A DNA stretch of 64,000 nt from assembly GCF_003112515.1 (NCBI RefSeq), contig NZ_BEVZ01000003.1:248001-312000 (forward strand). The letters are read 5' to 3'. A program made the translations under genes and the position numbers. Below, piece after piece: positions 58,429 to 64,000 of the stretch (within the stretch, counting starts at the first letter, position 1; every line of letters begins with the position of its first letter). This stretch comes from Streptomyces fragilis. GTDB taxonomy: Bacteria > Actinomycetota > Actinomycetes > Streptomycetales > Streptomycetaceae. A model generated the notes under the pieces. The model worked only from the letters and a program-made list of their open reading frames with translations. It was not told the origin of the DNA and did no database searches.

Positions 58429-59979
58429 ATGAACGAATCCTCTCCCCCCGCCCTCCCGGGACCGATACGGACCACGTCGCCCACCGCCCCGGAGGGGCCG
58501 GACGGCTTACCCGATCCGCGCCGCTGGTGGGGGCTGGTGTTCATCGCCCTCGCCCAGCTGATGGTGGTGCTCGACTCGACCATCGTGAACATCGCGCTGC
58601 CGTCCGCGCAGAGGGCGCTGGACATGTCGGACGGCAGCCGGCAATGGGTGATCACCGCCTACACCCTCGCCTTCGGCGGTCTGCTGCTGCTCGGCGGCCG
58701 GATCGCCGACGTGGTCGGCCGCAAACGCACCCTGGTCATCGGGCTGGTGGGCTTCGCGGTGGCCTCCGCGCTCGGCGGCGCGGCCCAGACGCCCGGCATG
58801 CTGTTCGCGGCGCGGGCCCTGCAGGGCGTGTTCGCCGCGCTGCTCGCTCCGTCCGCCCTCTCCCTGATGACCACGACGTTCACCGACCCGCGGGAGCGCA
58901 GCAAGGCGTTCGGCGTCTTCGGAGCCCTGGCGGCCGCCGGCGGCGCGATCGGCCTGCTGCTCGGCGGCGTGCTCACCGAGTACGTGGACTGGCGCTGGTG
59001 CCTGTACGCCAACATCCCGATCGCCCTGGTCGCGGTGGCCGGCACCCTCCTGCTGCTGCGCGACCGCCCGGGCACCCGGGCGGCGAAGCTCGACGTGCCC
59101 GGCGTGGTCCTCGGCTGCGGCGGCCTGGTCGCGGTCGTGTACGGCTTCTCCGAGGCCGAGGCACGAGGCTGGGTGGACGCGAGGGTGCTGGCGCTGCTGC
59201 TCGGCGGGCTGCTCCTCCTCGCCTGCTTCACCTACTGGCAGACCCGGACCCCCACCCCGTTGCTGCCGCTGCGGGTGCTGGCCGACCGGAACCGGGCGGG
59301 CAGCTTCCTCACCATGAGCTTCGGCACCATCGGCGTGTTCGGCGTGTACCTCTTCATGACGTACTACCTGCAGGAGGTCCTCGGCTACTCCGCCCTGGAG
59401 GCCGGGCTGGCCTTCCTGCCGATGTCCGCGGCGATCATGACCGGCTCGACGCAGGTCGCGGCACGTCTGCTGCCGCGCGTCCCGCCGCGGCTGCTGCTGG
59501 TCCCGGGAGTGCTGCTCGGGGCCTCGGGCCTGACGCTGCTCGCCCTCGTCGAGGCGGACTCCGCCTACGCGACGCACGTCCTGCCGGGGATGCTGCTGAT
59601 GGGCCTCGGCATGGGGATGACCTACATGCCGATCTTCGCCACCGCCACCCTGGGCGTCCGCCCGCAGGACGCCGGCGTCACCTCGGCGATGGTCAACACG
59701 ACGCAGCAGGTGGGCGGTTCACTGGGCACGGCGCTGCTCAACACCATCGCCGCCTCCGCCACCTCCACCTACCTGGACGCCCACCGGGCGGGACCGGCCG
59801 AGGAGGCCCGCGTGCTGCGGGACGCTGCGGTGCACGGCTTCTCCCAGGCCCTGTGGTGGACCGTGGGGGCGATGCTGCTCGCCGCGCTGGTGGCCGGCCT
59901 GCTGGTGACGGCCGGTCCGGCGTCCCGGAGCGGCGCGGCACCGGGGCCTCCGGCGTCCCCGGCGCCACCGGGGACCTGA
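58429..59979 (+). CDS. DHA2-family (14-TM) MFS drug efflux transporter
   Basis: A 516-residue proton-driven exporter of the EmrB/QacA family. The first helix contains the motif D1-like LAQLMVVLDSTIVNIALPSA, motif A is GRIADVVGRKRTLVIGLVG, and motif C lies in ALAAAGGAIGLLLGGVL. About 14 helices can be counted. The substrate is unknown. No regulator gene is adjacent. The ATG has GGAGCGACGACCGCGAC upstream, giving a good ribosome site. Confidence 0.93.
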   Translation: MNESSPPALPGPIRTTSPTAPEGPDGLPDPRRWWGLVFIALAQLMVVLDSTIVNIALPSAQRALDMSDGSRQWVITAYTLAFGGLLLLGGRIADVVGRKRTLVIGLVGFAVASALGGAAQTPGMLFAARALQGVFAALLAPSALSLMTTTFTDPRERSKAFGVFGALAAAGGAIGLLLGGVLTEYVDWRWCLYANIPIALVAVAGTLLLLRDRPGTRAAKLDVPGVVLGCGGLVAVVYGFSEAEARGWVDARVLALLLGGLLLLACFTYWQTRTPTPLLPLRVLADRNRAGSFLTMSFGTIGVFGVYLFMTYYLQEVLGYSALEAGLAFLPMSAAIMTGSTQVAARLLPRVPPRLLLVPGVLLGASGLTLLALVEADSAYATHVLPGMLLMGLGMGMTYMPIFATATLGVRPQDAGVTSAMVNTTQQVGGSLGTALLNTIAASATSTYLDAHRAGPAEEARVLRDAAVHGFSQALWWTVGAMLLAALVAGLLVTAGPASRSGAAPGPPASPAPPGT

Positions 59980-60053
59980 GCTGGGTCCGCGGGGGCGCGC
60001 CGGTCGGCTCACGCCGCTCGGTTCGGCGGGGTTCGGGTCACCAGGCCCTGCCG

Positions 60054-60941
60054 TCACCGTCGCTCGCGCGGACCCTCCGACTCCCGCAGCTTCTTCAGCC
60101 GCTCCACGTCGGCCGCGTGGCCCTCCTTGCCGCCGGGCGTCTCGATCACCAGCGGTACGCCCTCGGTCGCCGGGTGCCGCATCAGCTCCCGGAACGGGTC
60201 CTCGCCGATGTGCCCCTCGCCGATGTTGGCGTGACGGTCCTTGTGCGCGCCGACGACGTCCTTGGAGTCGTTGGCGTGGATCAGCTTTAGCCGCCCCGGC
60301 CCGACCGTCGCCACCAGCTCGTCCAGCGTCTGCCGCATGCCGTGCGGGCCGGTCAGGTCGTGCCCGGCGGCGAAGATGTGGCAGGTGTCCAGGCAGATCC
60401 CCAGCTTGGGGTGCGCGTCCAGGGCCTCGAAGTAGGCGCCGAAGTCCTCCGCCCGCGAGCACAGCGACGACCCCTGCCCGGCGGTCGACTCGATCAACAG
60501 GAACGGGTCGTCGTCATGCGTCAGCTCGTCCAGCAGCGGCAGCATGCGCTCCCGCACCTGCTTGAGGGCCACGGACCGGTGCCGACCCCCGGTCGCGCTG
60601 CCGGTGTGCACGACAACCCCGAGCGCCCCGATCTCCCGCCCCCGCCGCAGCGAGTGCCGCAGCGACTCCACGGAGCGCTCCACTGTGGCCTCGGTGTGGG
60701 ACCCGAAGTTGATCAGGTACGGGGCGTGGACGTACGCCGGTATCGACTCCTCCGCGCACGCGGCGCGGAACGCCTCGTCCTGCGCGGGATTGCCGGTGGG
60801 GGTGGCCCACCCGCGGGGGTTGGCGACGAAGACCTGCACGGTCTCGGCGCCGAGTTCGCGGGCGTAGGGGAGGCCAACGGTGCTGAGGCCACCGGCGACG
60901 GGAACGTGGCTGCCGACGGGGTTCCGGAACGCGTGCTTCAC
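60054..60941 (-). CDS. nfo: Deoxyribonuclease IV (Nfo-type AP endonuclease)
   Basis: A 295-residue trinuclear-zinc TIM-barrel enzyme that nicks DNA 5' to abasic sites in base-excision repair. Its motifs are VHAPYLINFGS, VVHTGSATGG, LIESTAGQGS, CLDTCHIFAAGHD, LIHANDSKD, RHANIGEGHIG and the terminal VIETPGG. GTG 60941 is used; the frame upstream loses similarity. It is the last typical GC-rich gene before the divergent low-GC segment. Confidence 0.94.
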   Translation of the reverse strand: MKHAFRNPVGSHVPVAGGLSTVGLPYARELGAETVQVFVANPRGWATPTGNPAQDEAFRAACAEESIPAYVHAPYLINFGSHTEATVERSVESLRHSLRRGREIGALGVVVHTGSATGGRHRSVALKQVRERMLPLLDELTHDDDPFLLIESTAGQGSSLCSRAEDFGAYFEALDAHPKLGICLDTCHIFAAGHDLTGPHGMRQTLDELVATVGPGRLKLIHANDSKDVVGAHKDRHANIGEGHIGEDPFRELMRHPATEGVPLVIETPGGKEGHAADVERLKKLRESEGPRERR

Positions 60942-61166
60942 CCATCCAGAGTGGCACGACGGCCGTCTTCTCTGCCTATCCCTCGCTGTGGCATCCGCAG
61001 AAATATACGAGAGGCTGGCGGCGCTGCACCATACCTGATCGAGGCAATAGTGCGGAGCTGGCCGTGTCACTGCAGCAACCAGGGGCACAGTCGGTCCACG
61101 AAGTGCGATCCGTAGTAACCTCTCGGGGTAGGTCTGGTCTCGTGCAGTCACGGTGGTCCCAGTGTT

Positions 61167-61172
61167 TACAAT
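61167..61172 (+). promoter_or_regulatory. Candidate -10 box of the DNA methyltransferase gene
   Basis: TACAAT ends 6 bases before GTG 61179. It is a near-consensus -10 box in an otherwise GC-rich context and there is no ribosome site, so the mRNA is probably leaderless. The -35 region is weak. Confidence 0.5.
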
Positions 61173-61178
61173 ACATCT

Positions 61179-62198
61179 GTGACGAACTGGAGCATCTACC
61201 ACGGCAACGCGCTGGACGCGTACCACACTTGGGAAGCCCCGCAAACGATCATTAGCGACGGCGCCTACGGTGTCGGAGGCTTTCCTGGAGACCCCCGGAC
61301 CCCCGATGACCTCGGTGAGTGGTACCGCGAGCACATTGAAGCTTGGAGCCGTCACGCAACACTGGCGACGACGCTCTGGTTTTGGAACACAGAGGTAGGC
61401 TGGGCGAACGTCCACCCGGTACTAATTGCTAACGGGTGGCAGTATGAGTTTTGCAATACTTGGAATAAAGGAATTGGCCAGGTAGCCGGTAACGTGAACA
61501 GCAGGACGATTCGGAGATTTCCGGTCGTCACTGAAGTTTGTGTCTTCTATACACGTGTCCCCCGACTTCCCGTCTCCGCTGGATCAAAACATCTAGTACA
61601 CATGAAGCAGTGGCTGCTGTCTGAGTGGAAGCGTACTGGGATGCCTGCCAGACGGGCAAATGAGGCCTGTGGTGTGAAGAATGCCGCCACGCGCAAGTAT
61701 TTCGATCAAGGATGGCTCTGGTACTGGCCGCCTGTCGATATCATGATGAAGCTCGTTGAATACGCGAACGAGTATGGAGATCCTGACGGCGCCCCATATT
61801 TCAGCTTCGACGGTGAAAAGCCCGTGACGGCAGAGCAATGGGAAGCCACTAGAAGCGTTTGGAACCATCAGCATGGCGTCACGAATGTGTGGGATCATCC
61901 TTCTCTCCGCGGCGAAGAGCGGTTCCGGGGAAGCATGGTGCGGTCAGCCCCCCGTACGTATAAGCCCACCACGATGAGTGCCAGCCATCTTAACCAGAAG
62001 CCCCTCGCCCTTATGGAGCGTGCGGTCAAAGCAAGCACTCTCGAAACTGATGTGGTATGGGAGCCCTTCGGAGGGCTTTGTTCGGGCAGTGTTGCCGCAG
62101 TCAACCTCGGCCGTCGGTCGTTCGCGGCCGAGGTTGATCTAGGATTTTATAAGTTGGCTACAGAGCGCTTGACCGCCCAGCAGCGGAGTCTATTCTAG
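61179..62198 (+). CDS. Type II-like DNA methyltransferase (beta-class arrangement)
   Basis: A 339-residue protein. The C-terminal SAM-binding motif VVWEPFGGLCSGSVAAVNLG (Glu295) is motif I, and the preceding HLNQKPLALMERAVKAS is the helix typical of beta-class methyltransferases. The catalytic motif IV position near the N-terminus reads SDGAYGVGG (Asp27-Gly-Ala-Tyr) instead of DPPY or SPPY, so the base it modifies (N6-adenine or N4-cytosine) is uncertain. The target-recognition region is about residues 120-260. Base composition is much lower than in its neighbours. It overlaps the convergent nuclease gene by nine bases, the classic restriction-modification pairing. Confidence 0.87.
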   Translation: MTNWSIYHGNALDAYHTWEAPQTIISDGAYGVGGFPGDPRTPDDLGEWYREHIEAWSRHATLATTLWFWNTEVGWANVHPVLIANGWQYEFCNTWNKGIGQVAGNVNSRTIRRFPVVTEVCVFYTRVPRLPVSAGSKHLVHMKQWLLSEWKRTGMPARRANEACGVKNAATRKYFDQGWLWYWPPVDIMMKLVEYANEYGDPDGAPYFSFDGEKPVTAEQWEATRSVWNHQHGVTNVWDHPSLRGEERFRGSMVRSAPRTYKPTTMSASHLNQKPLALMERAVKASTLETDVVWEPFGGLCSGSVAAVNLGRRSFAAEVDLGFYKLATERLTAQQRSLF

Positions 62199-63125
62199 CC
62201 CTCGTGACAACATGCCATCATAAAGGTCACGTATAACTCTCTCGGCTCGAGTGCGTGGCCCAACAGCCGTTCCATTAAGGTCGCGGAATATCGACTTCCA
62301 TTGCGAAATGGTAAGCCCCAGGTATTCTTCGGTAAGCATTGCCGATTTAAATTCCTCAATGTGAGGATTGTCGATGCGGTCAATCTTGGCGAAATTAGTA
62401 TCCATTCTGTAAATGAGTTTATTTTTCAGTTGCGCGGCTTCCTCCTGCGCTTCCCGTGAAGGCGGGCTCCCGGTGAAGGGATGCAGCCGGTAGTGCTCCT
62501 GTATAGCCCTGAGCTCTCGCACATCGCAGTCGCTGTCTTGCAGTCGGTAGCCGTTGACGTTGCTCTGCTGCAAGTTGTTTGAACGACGTGAAGTGTCTTG
62601 CGGTTCAATGATCAAATATTCAGGAGGGTTATGGTAATGGAAGTCGCGACTTGCGGCGATGTCCGCTCCGGGAACTCCTAGGACTCCAAGAATTTTCGGC
62701 TTCCCGAAAATCATGTGACTCATGCACCAGGCCACAATCACCACGTCGATGTTTTTTCCTGCTAGAAGATTTTGCGACTCTTTGAATCGGCCAGTAATTT
62801 CGGTACTGAGAACATACCAAGCCTTGATTTCGATCCCGGTGCCAGTAACACGCCCGTCATCCAAGAGGAGTGCATCCGGAAATCCGGGATCTTGGCGCAT
62901 CCAGGAAAATCCAGTGTTGGCATGTGCGTCGAGGAAATGTACGATGCGTTGCTCCATCAAGTTCCCAACCATGGGGGACAGCTTGCTGACGATTTTTGCT
63001 AGAAATGGTGCCTCGCTTACTCCGACGCTCTTGATGTCAATTGCATCTATATCTTCACCCGCCAGATCACCAAGGAGGTGACGTGCTAGTTCTAGCTGCT
63101 TCAGGTGTCGCTCACGGTCCGTCAT
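62190..63125 (-). CDS. Putative Type II restriction endonuclease (PD-(D/E)XK type)
   Basis: A 311-residue protein unlike anything I can name. A PD-(D/E)XK-type site is visible: DPGFPDALLLDDGRV followed by GTGIEIKAWYV, giving Asp and Glu-x-Lys in the right order and spacing. N-terminal and C-terminal thirds are helical and charged (FKSAMLTEEYLGLTISQWKS). It lies convergent to the methyltransferase. Two other starts, GTG 63143 and GTG 63134, are possible; I chose ATG 63125 because TATAGT lies exactly seven bases upstream. Restriction function is inferred from motif plus pairing. Confidence 0.78.
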   Translation of the reverse strand: MTDRERHLKQLELARHLLGDLAGEDIDAIDIKSVGVSEAPFLAKIVSKLSPMVGNLMEQRIVHFLDAHANTGFSWMRQDPGFPDALLLDDGRVTGTGIEIKAWYVLSTEITGRFKESQNLLAGKNIDVVIVAWCMSHMIFGKPKILGVLGVPGADIAASRDFHYHNPPEYLIIEPQDTSRRSNNLQQSNVNGYRLQDSDCDVRELRAIQEHYRLHPFTGSPPSREAQEEAAQLKNKLIYRMDTNFAKIDRIDNPHIEEFKSAMLTEEYLGLTISQWKSIFRDLNGTAVGPRTRAERVIRDLYDGMLSRGLE

Positions 63126-63495
63126 GTTCGGCACTATAGCCACATGGAACGTTGATTGGGCACCCAGTTTCCTTTTTTGTTACCCGTCATCCGCTGTCGT
63201 GGTGAGGACTGGTGAGGTAAGTAGCAGCGGAGGCGGTCAGTCAGTCGCTCGTCAGACGGGACTGCAAACGCCGCGGGGCTGCCCCGGACGCCACCCGGGG
63301 CGGCAAGAGGGTGGCCCAGACTGTGCAAAATGCAAAGCCGGAAAAGCACATGCAGTATCGAAGGCCCCGGGTGGTTGAGCTTGAGTCCAGTGAGCCCTTT
63401 CCAGTTCCTCGATGCCCACCCAGACGTCAAACAGTTTCCCGTCCCTCGCCGACCCCTGCGAATAGGGACTGTCCGGCGGGTCATGGTCTGAGTCA
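63126..63495. other. Non-coding, mosaic segment between the nuclease gene and IS remnant
   Basis: About 370 bases without a supported gene; ORFs here lack family resemblance. GGGACTGTCCGGCGGG at 63467-63482 may be part of the IS terminal repeat, as it lies just outside the transposase stop. The rest probably holds intergenic and decayed element sequence. Confidence 0.45.
63133..63138 (-). promoter_or_regulatory. Candidate -10 box of the nuclease gene
   Basis: On the complement TATAGT ends 7 bases before ATG 63125 and no ribosome site is present, the same leaderless arrangement as its methyltransferase partner. Confidence 0.5.
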
Positions 63496-64000
63496 TCAAC
63501 AGATCGCGGCGGCGGTGACGGGGCCGTGGAATGCGTGGGTTCGCCTGTCGTAGCGAGTGGCGACGGCGAGGGAGTTCTTCAGCCGGTTGACGGTCCGCTC
63601 GACCTTTGTCGCGGCGTCGGTAGTGGTCGCGGTTAAAGTCGGTGAGCCTGCCGCCCGCGCTGCCCCCGCGTCGACGGTTGGCCCGTTGGTCTTCGGTTCC
63701 AGGATGGTGTGCCGGATCTGACATCTTCGCAGGTAGCGGCGATCAGGTCGCGAGCTGTAGGCTTTGCCGCCGCTGACGTGGCCGGGTCCGGTGCTGTTCG
63801 CTCAGTAGGCGCGGAACGCAGATTTGGGCTAGAATTGCGAATCTTAGGTGCGGCATCGCCACTGGCCCAGCGTGAGCAGGGTTACCAAAGGGCGGCAGCC
63901 GGCCTCACCGGCGAGGTGGATTGCACGTCAGTCCACCCCAGGACCGTCCGACTCCCTCGTCGGGGCGGTGGTGCCGGGGCGTTGTCCTTTTTTCGGAACC
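63496..64000 (-). pseudogene. Decayed IS5-family transposase, cut by the window end
   Basis: Fragments of an IS5-type DDE transposase occur in more than one frame. One piece reads IHLAGEAGCRPLVTLLTLGQW (near 63840-63910). Another reads GGKAYSSRPDRRYLRRCQIRH and HTILEPK (about 63705-63775). A third, in a shifted frame, reads DQRANRRRGGSAGGRLTDFN and so on. The last, back in the second frame, reads VERTVNRLKNSLAVATRYDRR to a TGA at 63496-63498. The shifted middle implies two compensating indels, and an in-frame stop (TGA near 63810) separates the upstream piece. The element is inactive. Confidence 0.85.

Noticed and set aside
63143..63143. GTG 63143 as the start of the nuclease
   Set aside because: It would overlap the TATAGT box that lies seven bases before ATG 63125, and there is no ribosome site; still possible.
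63124..63378. An 84-codon ORF in the gap after the nuclease gene
   Set aside because: Mixed composition, no ribosome site and no family resemblance.
63134..63724. A 196-codon ORF as a functional gene
   Set aside because: Its first part is a frameshifted fragment of the IS5-family transposase and the rest has no coding character.
1..64000. tRNA, rRNA, CRISPR arrays, prophage or biosynthetic gene clusters
   Set aside because: No cloverleaf-like sequence, spaced repeat array, phage structural gene or polyketide/peptide synthase was seen anywhere in the window.

Overview
The window is chromosomal DNA of a high-GC actinobacterium, almost certainly a Streptomyces. The evidence is strong GC bias at third codon positions, frequent GTG starts, the actinobacterial cta/qcr respiratory genes, a MacRS two-component pair, a SAM-IV riboswitch, a PimB/GT87 glycosyltransferase pair, and a gene order that I recognise as core Streptomyces chromosome. 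No tRNA, rRNA or CRISPR array was seen.

Layout. 1-8.2 kb: cobalamin nucleotide-loop genes (cobS cut by the window edge, cobU with an extra N-terminal domain, cobT), mixed with a PspA/PspAA envelope-stress pair, two methyltransferases and an HtrA-like lipoprotein protease. 8.4-18 kb: an RND transporter, a PfkB kinase, an anchored protein of unknown function, then erpA, nadA and a cysteine desulfurase-TusA fusion, a group linked by Fe-S and sulfur chemistry. 18.1-27.6 kb: the aerobic respiratory cluster ctaC-ctaD-ctaF, an L,D-transpeptidase, a degenerate receiver protein, then ctaE-qcrC-qcrA-qcrB. 27.8-31.8 kb: trpD, a SAM-IV riboswitch upstream of a class V aminotransferase, a stand-alone Lrp ligand-binding protein and a rhomboid protease. 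32-45 kb: a CxxC protein with a NYN nuclease, two tandem NlpC/P60 hydrolases, a gluzincin-like lipoprotein, PimB-type and GT87 glycosyltransferases, glkA with an EEP-family protein, an ArsA-like ATPase, an SRPBCC protein and a metallophosphoesterase. 45-52.7 kb: acyl-CoA ligase, esterase, PlsC-type acyltransferase, macS/macR and a D-2-hydroxyacid dehydrogenase. 52.6-57.4 kb: a TrpE-TrpG fusion behind a Trp-Trp-Trp leader-peptide attenuator, divergent from class II DAHP synthase, then an iron-box-controlled Bfd and bacterioferritin. 57.5-61 kb: a YedY-like oxidoreductase, a DHA2 efflux pump and endonuclease IV.

The last 3 kb differ from the rest. Base composition drops sharply (28 of 60 bases are G or C at 62401-62460), and two convergent genes encode a beta-class-like DNA methyltransferase with a non-canonical catalytic motif and a PD-(D/E)XK-type protein. 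This looks like an acquired Type II restriction-modification system, followed by a decayed IS5-family transposase running off the window end. It is the best candidate for an undescribed system here.

Two further themes stand out. At least ten genes have a TANNNT-like -10 box 6-8 bases before the start codon, which suggests leaderless mRNAs and decides several starts. Short tandem duplications of 14-46 bp repeatedly sit at the 3' ends of genes (PfkB, the second NlpC/P60 gene, bfd and bfr).
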